The notes under the pieces: model-generated
Told to the model about the DNA's origin: nothing
The model's input: only the letters and a program-made list of their open reading frames with translations
The model's database searches: none
Assembly: GCA_033032175.1 (NCBI GenBank)
Contig: CM065318.1
Coordinates: 17,794,001-17,858,000 of the forward strand
Origin: Saturnia japonica
Taxonomy: Eukaryota > Arthropoda > Insecta > Lepidoptera > Saturniidae
Reading direction: 5' to 3'
Length of the DNA: 64,000 nucleotides
Program-made: the position numbers and the translations under genes
Shown here: piece by piece, positions 43,211 through 52,935 of the stretch
How positions within the stretch are numbered: the stretch's first letter is position 1
Layout of the letters: each line of letters begins with the position of its first letter

Positions 43211-44337
43211 ATTTTTGTGCAATGCCTTGTATAGGAAATTTATTTAGTACGAACCGTAAATATGTCTCAATAAGATTTGAATAAGGTAGCGACCATTTTA
43301 TTATTACTTAAACTTGACTTGGATAATGGTTTAGATAATATAATAAGATAAGAACAACATAAAATGATCCTCCCATGGCTATAAATGACTGATAATGGCA
43401 AATACTTCTGCGATGCTAAACGGGAAAAAAACACCGAGGTATATTTAAAAGCACTAATTGTTACTTTTTGACAACAACTTTCAAAGTGATCCATTCGTAG
43501 ATTTTCGCAAATTTTTTTTGCAGTATCTTCATCTAAGTGGTTTTGCCAAGAAGTACAAGTTTAGTGAAGTGAAGTAAAGGTGTTGGGAATTGGTATTTTG
43601 ATCGCTACCTCGAGTTTAGCGGAATTGTCAATATTTAACTAAGCTATGATCAAATACTTCCTTAATATACGAAGTAAACCTCAACATGAATTTTCAATCC
43701 AAAGGATTTATTTTCAAAATAAAGAAAAAGGAGCTCCAGCTGAATGCATTAATATCGCAGATATCTATATACGATATATCACGAGTTAATATGCATATGT
43801 CTAGTGTTTAAGGCGAGTGGCCTTACCCGAGTCAGGGTCATACGTCTCAGTATGTTGCACTTTGGCCGCAGTATAAACCAAAGGGTGAAGTGGATTTCGT
43901 GAATATTTTCCAAATATATCCTATATAAATTACTAGCATACATTTTGATCGTATTTTAAGTACGATCATATGTTGATACATTCATCTACTAGAAGCGCTC
44001 CTAGCGGAAACGCAGTTGTGCTACAATGTGTAGTATAGAAATAGTATAGTATAGTAATTACCTTTCGTGATAGACTCTCTGATGCGATTGTTGTCAAATG
44101 CCAATCTTTAGCGCCGAACGTCTATCTATACGAGCAAGTAGGACGAAAACAAACTTGAATAAAAGTGACAAATTACAGATAGCATTAATAGTACTAGGAC
44201 TGACTTAGATAAAAGTCAAATTAACTGTAAAGTTTTTCATGTATAATTACAAATAAAGGCAATGCTTAAAATCAGTGCCGACCAGGTGTTTGCAGGGTTA
44301 ATGTAAAAAACAATAACTGTATATATTTTTTATATAA
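43211..44337. other. Unassigned sequence
   Basis: No repeat or gene is recognised. The 75-codon minus frame at 43,267-43,494 has no motif. ATAGTATAGTATAGTA at about 44,040 is a short simple repeat. Confidence 0.25.
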
Positions 44338-44590
44338 CTAAGGTGGTAAACAAGTGTATGGCCCAACTGTTGGTAAACGGTTACTATAGCATATGGACGC
44401 TTTTGACACCAAAGTATCACTAGTGCGTTGGCAACCTTGACTTTCTTTTCTAAAAGGAGTTTTCGAATGTCTACTCATTATAGGAATACAATACAAGGTT
44501 ATTTGGATTATTCCAAGGATTAGAGGTGGAGGAGGTGGAGGTGGAAAAATCTCCAAATATATTTCTTTGTGCCCAACCTCTCTTCAAGGC
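44338..44590 (+). repeat. Repeat G copy
   Basis: GGTGGTAAACAAGTGTATGGCCC, GCATATGGACGCTTTTGACACCA, AGTGCGTTGGCAACCTTGACTTTC and TTTCTTTGTGCCCAACCTCTCTTC match 38,580-38,830. A small GGAGGTGGAGGAGGTGGAGGTGG-like run is inside (about 44,526-44,543). Confidence 0.6.
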
Positions 44591-44979
44591 TTCTATTTAA
44601 CAAGCGAATGCATCAAATTAAAAACATTCCGCTGCCGCTTTAAACTTGAACCATAAGCGAGGACGTGATAATTTTGGCCACCGACTGAAGGTGAGAGTGT
44701 TGTATTAATAAGCAACGCTCGACGCACGAGTTTCATTTAGCGCTTCCTGTTTTGTGTTACTTTTGTTTGACTGTATGTTAATTGTGGATGTACGGACGTT
44801 TTTGCGCCCTCAGCAATGTTATCGAGATGACGATAAATTTAAACACTGCGGCGGGAAGGGGACGGGAGTCCAAAGTTAGCTTTATACTTTTACGACTTTT
44901 TAGCTTCCAGTGCACAGTTATTTAGACCTCCTAAACAATCTGGATTAAAGGAATTAACATCCATACATAATAATTTTGA
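44591..44979. other. Unassigned, GC-richer unique block
   Basis: TTCCGCTGCCGCTTTAAACTTG, GGACGTGATAATTTTGGCC, AACGCTCGACGCACGAG and TGCGGCGGGAAGGGGACGGG make this denser in C and G than its surroundings. No frame or repeat explains it. Confidence 0.25.
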
Positions 44980-45306
44980 TTATATTAATACGTGAAGCAA
45001 AAACTTCCTAGTCCCTTTTTAAGCGTATTGCGTGCACGGAAGACTGTGAGATTTGGCATGATTAAAGTTTATATGGAGAAGGAGTGCAGAAAGCTAAAAC
45101 TTATGTATAATATCTGTTACTAATATATAATATTAAATAAAATAAATTAATACTGCGAAGTCTAACTCGACCAGTGCCATTGAACTTAGATTAAAATATT
45201 GATACTTTCACTCAATAAAAAGTGACAGCAATTGCAAATGTCAAACAGAAAATAGTCTATGATTAAAAAGTCGCTGGTCGAATTTCGATCATTGGGCGAC
45301 CGCTAG
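44980..45306 (+). mobile_element. Helitron-like family A copy
   Basis: TATATTAATACGTGAAGC at the left. GGTCGAATTTCGATCATTGGGCGACCGCTAG followed by T at the right holds an intact GGTCG/CGACC hairpin. A deletion of about 25 bp sits near 45,225. This is the clearest 3' end of the family. Confidence 0.75.
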
Positions 45307-46115
45307 TTTAGATTAATATATTTAAAAAGGGTCAAAAATCTAAAGATATTCTTGAGCTGCAAAACGTGTTTCTGTTAAAGTTGCTTGTTTAGTCGTAACT
45401 GTTGATTATATGACATGTAAACCTTTTTCATATTTTGCGTTTTGGTTGATTCATCACTAGAACAGGACAGTATTTTTCTAATTCTTACTCATATCAACAA
45501 CAATATGAGCTGCACCTAGCATTACTGCTAGGCCAAGGCTGTTACAGCCACGACATTTTCAAATTTGTTCCAATTTCGAAACGATTATGGATCACTAATG
45601 ACGCTCACTGATTCGGTATCAATGTACATAAGTACGAAACTTAAAAGCAACAAGTTTTTTGCTAGTAATAGGTCTACATTTGCGTTCATCTGGCTAATTA
45701 CTATTGTTAAGTAGAAAGTAGTCATCAAGTACCTTTAAGTATGTTCCGACAACTGCACTTGAGCTGTGATAAAACATTAGTTAATATATCAACTAGCGCT
45801 TTTCTCGTAGCTTCGCTCACGTCCTAGTTGAGTTATGTCCAATTATATTGTCTTTACATCCTCTTCTGAATGATTTTCTAAATAACAATTTTCATAGATA
45901 TATCCTACAAATTGAGGGATGTATTGGTTTTAACTTAATTTTTTAAATTCTATATTTTTATTATTAAGCATTAACTTACATTATGGTTAAAATTGCAATA
46001 GTACATATAACCCATCTAAATTGAGAAATGTTCATTTTTATACGAGTTTGTACATTCGCATGACCTTTAAATTAATACAGATTATCGAAGAAATATATAC
46101 CTAATTTATTCTTAA
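45307..46115. other. Unassigned, possible diverged Helitron-like end
   Basis: ATCAACTAGCGCTTTTCTCGTAGCTTCGCTCACG at about 45,790 resembles the complement of a CTAG(T) terminus, and ATATATCCTACAAATTG lies 110 bp on. The remainder is unassigned. Confidence 0.3.
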
Positions 46116-46250
46116 CTAGCTGTGCTCACGGCTGCGCTCTCGTTGATTGCAGAATGCCGTCGATTGGGCACACGTGAGAATATTGCTATCCCCGTTCCTG
46201 GTCATTTTAAAGACAAAAATGCTTATTGTGGGTGATCCTTAGAAGATAAA

Positions 46251-46890
46251 CATAAATATGTTGACTTCATACAAAATGTATTAAATACAAAACGACTGCC
46301 GTTATCAATGGGTCTATCCAGTTTGAATTATATTGTAGCGGAAGGGTTTTTTGCACGCCATCTGTGCATAGTTTTGCTAAGCAGGAAATGTATTATAAAA
46401 GGATTACTTGAATTATGAAAAAGATTGTTAGGTCCGTTTCTCGGTGTGAAGCCCTTGGGTCAGGCAGCCGCCCGCGCGATACAAGTGACACTATACGTGC
46501 AACACTTAGCTACTCACATACAATATTACACACGTATGAACACACACACGTGCACACCACACAGGTACCTAGGTTCTGTAAGGGACCTTTTTTTCTTTTT
46601 TTGCTCTAGTTAGTGTAGAAAAACCATTCCGATCACTAAATACACATACGCATGGCTCCCTCCTTCCTTCCAGGAGGAGGGGAACGTGCATATGGGTATA
46701 TGTTAGTTAGCTCGAATTTGTACGAGTAGGGAGTTAGTTAGATCGCGACCTTTTCGCATTCGCGACGACCGCCCGACCCGAGGTTCGGCCACTCTGGCAC
46801 CCTCGTGCGAGTCGTCAATAACTTTCGATACTAAGCCTATGGTTTTTATGTTTCTTAGATAATTATTACCTTCTCTGACTTTTGATAGGT
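46251..46890. mobile_element. Unidentified 640-bp insert in the Helitron-like copy
   Basis: It is defined by interruption: sequence on both sides belongs to one family C copy. The insert has GC-rich text at 46,740-46,810 (GCGACGACCGCCCGACCCGAGG) and a TGAACACACACACGTGCACACCACACAGG stretch near 46,537. No open frame of note, no LTR (TG...CA) ends and no convincing target duplication are seen. Confidence 0.5.
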
Positions 46891-47236
46891 CTTTCTAAGA
46901 TCTACACTTATGTAGTACATTAATTTGTGTTATATATTATGGCTTACTCTGCGTAAGCCATCTAAGCGCCACAATTTATTCACCATTAAGAATTTAATTT
47001 TATTTGAGCGGAATCCTAACTCTCTTTTTAAAATAATAGTAAGCTAAGTTACTCCTTATAATATCTCCTATATACCAGCGAAGTTCCCGTCAAAATCGGT
47101 CCAACCGTTTCGAAGATTACCCGGAGCAAACAGTCGGATAGACAAAAAAAAATGGTGTTTTGTTTATTTCATATATTTATTTTTGCGCAACAATAGAAAA
47201 CAAATTAATTATATACAAAATCCACTTTAATAATAA

Positions 47237-47592
47237 CTAGAGGTCGCCCAATGATCGAAATTCGACCAGCGACTTTTTAATCATAGACTATTTTCTATTT
47301 GACATTTGCAGTATGAACCTAAACAATGAATATTCTATCACTTGCTATCACTTTTCATTGAGTGACAATGTCAATATTTGGGGGGGTCTACGTTCAATGG
47401 CACTGGTCGGATTAGGATTCGCAGTATTACTTAATTTGGAATATTAGTAGCATATATTATAGATACATTTTAGCTTTATGCACTCCTTCTTCATATAAAC
47501 TTTATCCATGCCAAATCTTACAGACTTCCGTGCACGCAATATGCTTAAAAAGGTATATAAAGTTTTTTCTTCTCATATTAATATATATATAA
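47237..47592 (-). mobile_element. Helitron-like family A copy nested in family C copy
   Basis: CTAGAGGTCGCCCAATGATCG after A at the left. GACATTTGCAGTATGAACC, TCACTTTTCATTGAGTGAC (a 6-bp stem within) and CTCCTTCTTCATATAAAC follow, ending near CATATTAATATATATATA. It occupies part of the second gap (47,166-47,690). Confidence 0.7.
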
Positions 47593-47859
47593 CTTACATA
47601 CAACAACTAAATTTGTCTTCCTGTTATAATAGATGGGCACAAAATTTTGCAAATATTATAGAAAGAAATAAAAAACAAAAATGAATAATGGATGTTATAA
47701 GTACTATATTTTATACTTTCATATACATTTAGTAAAAAAAACTAGTTATTTTAACATTACAAACAGACACTTCACTTCATATAGATATGGGATATAGGTG
47801 TGTAAATACGAATAATAATCAGTTGAACAAATGGTGAAAACGGGATAAAAGAACTCTGG

Positions 47860-48110
47860 TACCTGATTGCGACTACCACATGTATTTTATTTATCTTATA
47901 ATGAAGATGAAAAGGAAACAGAGAAGTCTCTTAGGGAATGTCTCTCTACTTGGGGCAGCTCGATTAATGAAATATCTCCCCTCCACCCAACAGAACATCG
48001 CAGCCAAATAATCCAGTGTTGTGTTCTTGCGGTGAGTAGGGTTTCCAGAGCTTCCTTGGGGAAGAGGGATTCATGCTTTACATCGCGCTAGTAATATGGT
48101 TTTGAAGCGT
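47860..48110 (-). repeat. Repeat G copy
   Basis: CCAGTGTTGTGTTCTTGCGGTGAGTAGGG, TCCAGAGCTTCCTTGGGGAAG and TTTTGAAGCGTCCACAAG are the complement of 38,580-38,830. The 74-codon frame over it is not a gene. Confidence 0.6.
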
Positions 48111-48354
48111 CCACAAGTAAATGTTTATCTATCAGGCTGATTGTACGTTTGATTGTTTCTTTAGTTGTATAAAATAAAATTAGGAAAGCCGTTGCGTTAG
48201 AGAGTCAGTCAACGCCAACAGCATTGTCCCTTTCACTATGGTAAGTAATATCATCAAACTGTCGTCGTTGACTTACAATGGACTCTTTGGTCATATTTTT
48301 AAATTCGCATAAACAAATACATGCAAATAATATTGCATGTTATCATAATATGTT

Positions 48355-48715
48355 CAAAATCAAAATTAAAAAAATCTTTATTCAATTTTGACCCTAAGAA
48401 GGCACTTATGAACGTCAAACACTACTTCAGATTCGGAATAAATCCCAGACATCGAGAAGAACCGGTAATAGTGAATGCACAGAGAAGGAGTCACTTCCAT
48501 ACATCACTATTGTTTACATAATTATCCACCCTATAATAACCTTTTCACAGTAAAACTTGCTTGACATGGTCCTTGAACTTGTTGTCCGGCAAATAAGTGA
48601 TTGCTTCGGGATTTTGTTATAGAACCTATCACTATTACCTAAAATACTTTTATTGGACCTACTTCGTCTACAACACAAGTACGATTAACTTATCTCTATT
48701 TCTAGTATTAACATA
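48355..48715 (-). pseudogene. LINE lineage 1 terminus with 3' tail
   Basis: Minus strand: the coding remnant at 48,715-48,500 (RLYNKIP-like, FADKQ and LSKGYYRVDNYVN-like blocks, broken), then the 3' UTR at 48,470-48,355. The UTR has CGATGTCTGGGATTTATTCCG, AGTGTTTGACGTTC and ATTGAATAAAGATTTTTTTAATTTTGATTTTG. The organisation is the same as at 28,935-29,600. Confidence 0.65.
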
Positions 48716-48720
48716 GTGCT

Positions 48721-49838
48721 GATCTTTGACAAAATCTAACTTGACTAAGTTTTTATCATCTTACATGTTATCTTACTTCTTATTGTGAACTGATATTCGG
48801 CTTAGTGTTTTAAGATGGGCCACCTGGCAGACGTCAATCCTTTTTGGGATCTTCTTGCTTGTGTCTGGGTTACGATAGCTAAATAGCCCATATCATTGCA
48901 CTAAAGGCGGATTATACTTGTGCAACACATACCGGTACACACTTCACTAAATTTTATGATGATTTAGTAATACTGATTTGATATTCAAATTCTTCCTATA
49001 GCTCCGGAGTCTCAGCTGTAACATTTTTATGAGCCATCAAAGCTAAGGCGGTAATGCAAGCAGCGACTGCCTCTGCTCGTAAATATGCACTGAATTTCAA
49101 TTAGCTTAACGCATAGATGTAACATGTGCCAACATAATTCTGTACGTGAAAAAAAATATGGTCCTTAAATCAATTTATGAGTATATTAAATTATTTTGTT
49201 GTTAAATTTTTGGAGAATTTCTTTGTAAGTTTTGTGATCATTAATTTTATAACGACTACTCTAAGGTTGTCTGGATGGAATTGCTTTCAATGTTAAAAGT
49301 CTGCATTATGTTCCGCTTTAAGACTGTCTTATGCAGATTAAAGAGAAACTACCCTTTGCCCGAAAGCGAAGGAGTTTTGTAACAACAGAGAAAGGTGGCA
49401 GTCCAACTTGTCGCCTAACCCATTGGGGATAAAGTGTATCTAGGTTAAGCATTCTATTGTGTAACAAAATGCACCACCGAAAAAAGTTTTTAGAAGAATT
49501 ACTCAGTAGAATGTAAGGAAATGCTTTTGCACAAACATATTTTTGTAAAATCTGTAATTGACAATATGTACAAATGTTAATTTAGGTACACTATTAAAAA
49601 AATCCGCCCAATAATGATTCTAGAAAGTGGAAAAAAATGTATTAAGTCTTAACTGAATTTGATGAAATTTTGTACTCGGAATGTACCTATATGTAATTCC
49701 TCATTTGATGGGTCAATTGACGAATTGTCAATAATATGAGTACAAATAAAAATATGAGACCAATTTTTTTTTGTTTTTTTTTTTTGACATCAAAAAATAC
49801 CTCTAATCTCAAATTTTAACCATCCTATCCCCACCTTC
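48721..49838. other. Unassigned sequence
   Basis: A long T-run lies at 49,776-49,784. No family motif or repeat partner is recognised. Confidence 0.25.
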
Positions 49839-49844
49839 CCAATT

Positions 49845-51128
49845 TTTTATCGCGATTTTAATATTTTTGGAAGAACCAATAAAATATTTTTCGTCTTCGG
49901 CGTAGGTATAGGCGTATCTTCGAGTATTCTCCAAATAGTTTTTTTGAATGCACCACGTTGAACTGGCAAAACATTTCTCATTTCGCTAATTCCCATCGAA
50001 ATACGATCAAATAACGGCATCGCATTGGCCGTTGCGTTATCTGGCATTGCAGCAACTTTATTGGATAAAGGCAGAACAGCTCATTCAGCATTTAAGCAGT
50101 GTACAACAACAAGAAAAACAATCGTCCATGGCCACAGTGCAGAAATAATGCAAAATTATCATCTGGAATGAATGCACTATGGGACACAAAAATTTCTTGA
50201 GGCGTTGAACAGAACACTCAAATATTAAAAAACCAACGACGAACTATACGGCGGCACTCCGTTAGTCCTTTCAGGTGATTTCAGACAAACACTTACCGTC
50301 ATTCCACGTTCAACTTACGCTGACGAGGTTAATGCTTGCTTGAAATGTCATCGCCACTGTGGCGTAATATTGAAAAAGTCCAGCTAAAAATAAATATATG
50401 CTTCCAAATGCTATAAGATCCATCCGCTGACACATTCTCGAACCAATTGTTAGATATCGGCGATGGAAAAGATGCTGTCTATGAAAACACTGGATGCATA
50501 AAGTTACCTACAAATATCTCTACAGTCGTTGATTCGCAAAATGCTCTCATTGTCCTCATATTTCCTGATGTACGCACACAATACATAAATCATGCGTGCC
50601 CGGCAGAAAGAGCCATTTTGGAAGCAAAAAATGTGGACGTCGACGATTTGGCGACTTGATATCATACAAATCGATTGATACAGTTTGTGATGTTTTTTTT
50701 TAGATCTGACTACACTGTTAGCCTTAGGGGCTCTGGAGCCGCTGCGGCTTTTACAGCTTCACCGGACTTGGTAAGTTTGTGATGTCAAAGAAGCTGTAAA
50801 TTATCCAACAGACTTTTTGAACTCACTGGATTTGCCAGGCCTGTCACCACACCTCCTGTGACTGAAAGTTGGATCTCCGGTTATTTTACTTCGGAATTTG
50901 AACCTACCACGGATGCACAATGGCACGCGATTGGTAATTTAAACAGTAATGAAAAAATATCATGGAAGCCAAGATTTTGAATGTCAAATTCCGAGCCCAA
51001 AATGTTTTGCTGTCACGAATTCCAATGATTCCCAGAGACGTGCCAATTGAATTCAAACGCGTTCAATTCCCTATTAGATTGGCATTCGAAATTACAATTA
51101 ATAAGTCGCAAAAATATCGTACAACAAA
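49845..51128 (+). pseudogene. Pif1-type DNA helicase remnant, probably Helitron Rep/helicase
   Basis: The plus strand reads, with stops and shifts, FFLNAPR-stop-TGKTFLISL (Walker A, about 49,941-49,982), GIALAVALSGIAATLLDKGR then TAHSAFK, FLEALNRTLK, VLSGDFRQTLTVIPRS, YADEVNACLK, LDIGDGKDAVYENTG (50,450-50,494), RAILEAKNVDVDDL, NYPTDFLNSLDLPGL, and VPIEFKRVQFPIRLAF followed by ITINKSQ. This is the order of superfamily 1B Pif1 helicases as carried by Helitrons. The final GQ after INKSQ is changed and the sequence stops there. Walker B (WDE) is degraded to W.E near 50,170. Numerous stops, three frames and the 81-bp insert at 50,693 show it is dead. No Rep (HUH) domain is seen upstream. A decayed host or viral Pif1 copy is possible but less likely. 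Confidence 0.75.
50693..50773 (-). mobile_element. 81-bp SINE-like insert with 11-bp target duplication
   Basis: AGTTTGTGATG stands on both sides (50,682-50,692 and 50,774-50,784). The minus strand reads CCAAGTCCGGTGAAGCTG, AAAGCCGCAGCGGCTC, CCCCTAAGGCTAACAGTG and GTCAGATCT, then A-run. It interrupts the helicase remnant. Removing the insert and one target copy restores DTVCDV-KEAVNYP continuity. The A-tail and target duplication indicate LINE-driven retroposition. The second copy is at 34,591-34,708. Confidence 0.8.
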
Positions 51129-51181
51129 TTTCTCTTCGAAATTAATATTGATTTTCTTTATTCATTTTCCTAATTTAAGAT

Positions 51182-51212
51182 TATATGTATATATATATAT
51201 ATATATATATTC
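51182..51212. repeat. TA/TATG microsatellite
   Basis: About 14 TA units with one TG variant. Confidence 0.85.
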
Positions 51213-51428
51213 TCTTTACGTTTAACTTTTAAGAGACCAAACAATGAACATGTCCGTTACGTTATAAAATACATTGAATTGAGAAAATGTATATTGAAGT
51301 GCTAACTTCTTATGGGAGTGTAAACTGCTTCGTAACGTAACGCGTCACGGCGCCACTCTGTCTGGCTTCCCTTCTCTACAGTTTAGTAATTTCCAGTCTT
51401 GGAAAACGAAAAAAAATGCGGAGCAGTC

Positions 51429-51543
51429 TTTGGGGACTGCCGATAGAAGTGAAAAATAAGTATATATAAATAATAATAATCTAATAGCTCGATGATATAA
51501 TTCACAAGTTACTTAGTTTTCACTTCTATCGGCAGTCCCCAAA
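51429..51543. mobile_element. 115-bp foldback MITE with perfect 27-bp arms
   Basis: The first 27 bases (TTTGGGGACTGCCGATAGAA and on) and the last 27 are exact reverse complements. Pairing resumes after one mismatch (TAAGTA/TACTTA). About 40 AT-rich bases separate the arms. The arm core ACTTCTATCGGCAGTC closely resembles the ACTTCTGTCGGCAGTC end of repeat D (7,560 and 19,836). No target duplication is clear. Confidence 0.8.
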
Positions 51544-52439
51544 TAGTGTTTAAGGAATAATTTCGCATGAATTGTTTTATTTATCAGTAGAAAGTACTAT
51601 CATGTATATGGTGAAGTACAATTTTCATTTATTGCGCTATCGTACACAATTATTTTACATAAATAGTTTACACAGAAAGATATACTCTTTGTTTAAATAT
51701 ATAATATATACTAATAACGGACGGAGGTATATCTATGCGCATATACACAGTATACATATATATAGCTCATGCTATCACCCAAAAAGTGATCCACGCGCCT
51801 AAATTCGGGTCATAACATAATATATATTATTATTCGAGTTTTTTGTTGTTGTTCGTTTTGACTCTAGACTTACGCTTATTGTAGGTACTCGAAACACCTT
51901 TCGTTTATCCCCACCTTGAATATAAATTATAAATATATGTTTAAATATGCGTGTTTTTACGCCTGGCGTACTGCCAGCCTATTGGAGATCGGTTATAATT
52001 GACAGCACATCATAAGGTAACCCGTGAATATGAAATGATGGGGTGCGAGTAAGAAAGCATGGAGGTGCTATCTGGGAAAAAATATCTAAAAAGTTTTTTT
52101 TTAAATAATAACTCGGCACATTGACTGCACTGTCTCTGGTGGTAGGCACATTAGTAAGAAGGAGAGAACACACTGGCTGAAAGACGGTTCAACAATTTCA
52201 CGAAATGACAAAGATAAGTCATCAGAACTTTTTAGTTCGTGCCAAGATGGAGGTTACCGTAAAACTGCGACTCCAAAGACCAGCGCGTGTTATTTTGTTA
52301 TGGAAAGGGGAGGAGGGTATTCGATTGAACAGCTTTTTTTCAATAGTTGTGATTTTAAAAATATTAGCTTTATGCTTGATGTCAGAAAAAATATCTTCTT
52401 TCGTTATCAATGCCAAACAACCCGCCAGCAGAAACGACT
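51544..52439. other. Unassigned sequence
   Basis: CGGCACATTGACTGCACTGTCTCTGG at about 52,113 is a short piece of repeat F. The 78- and 108-codon plus frames and 64-codon minus frame (52,205-52,626) overlap each other and match nothing I know. Confidence 0.25.
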
Positions 52440-52935
52440 AGGTAACTTTACAAATGCTGCTTTAACAGGTTTATTGCCGAAAACTCCGCGCGGAGTTGGC
52501 GGGAACGGACGAACGCAAGCTTCAGTCTACCGCCGGTATTTGTTTGGAGCTCCTGTATTTGTCCCGGCCAGCCTGGTTGCGATTTATACTTACGTAAATT
52601 ACGACTGGTTTAATTGTAAACGATAGTTAGGCAAATTATAATGGAGTTTTTCTCACCTCGTTCTAGTCTTGCAGTTAGTGTTTGTATCATCCTCAAGTTC
52701 ATCCGATCAGGAAGAAAAAATGACTTTGAATTAAAAATAATATTTTGAAGTAAATTATTGTTTTAATCACTCTTATATAAATAAGATAAAACCTTAGGGT
52801 AACTATATAGTCAACTCCCCGCGGAGTTATATGGCATCAAAAGTAGAAGTAAACTTTAACAACGCCGTACGACTCCGCGGGAAGTCAACTCCGCGCAGAG
52901 TCCCGCGGATCTAAGTCGAAGAAATATAATGACCA
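52440..52935. repeat. Cluster of CG-rich palindromes
   Basis: AACTCCGCGCGGAGTT (52,482-52,497) is a perfect 16-bp palindrome. AACTCCCCGCGGAGTT (about 52,813-52,828) is a near copy. GACTCCGCGGGA and TCCCGCGG (52,870-52,908) pair around a second ACTCCGCGC word. The words stand out in very AT-rich DNA. Function and class are unknown. Confidence 0.5.

Larger units (their letters stand above)
46116..47785 (-). mobile_element. Helitron-like family C copy split by two insertions
   Basis: Three collinear pieces: 46,116-46,250 (CTAGCTGTGCTCACGGCTGC to AGAAGATAAACAT), 46,891-47,165 (CTCTGACTTTTGATAGGTC to GACAGAC-type run) and about 47,690-47,785 (TTTATACTTTCATATACATTTAG to ATATAGA). Joined in this order they follow the 16,366-16,891 element in reverse. 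The gaps hold foreign sequence, one of them including a family A copy. The terminal A and T flanks are present. Confidence 0.7.

Noticed and set aside
46251..46890. LTR retrotransposon or endogenous virus
   Set aside because: No TG...CA long terminal repeats, primer-binding site, gag, protease or envelope-like frames found here or elsewhere in the window.
49847..50047. 66-codon minus-strand frame
   Set aside because: Shadow of the helicase relic on the plus strand.
52300..52626. 108-codon plus-strand frame as a gene
   Set aside because: Overlaps two other frames of similar length, has no motif, and includes the CG palindrome; insufficient support.
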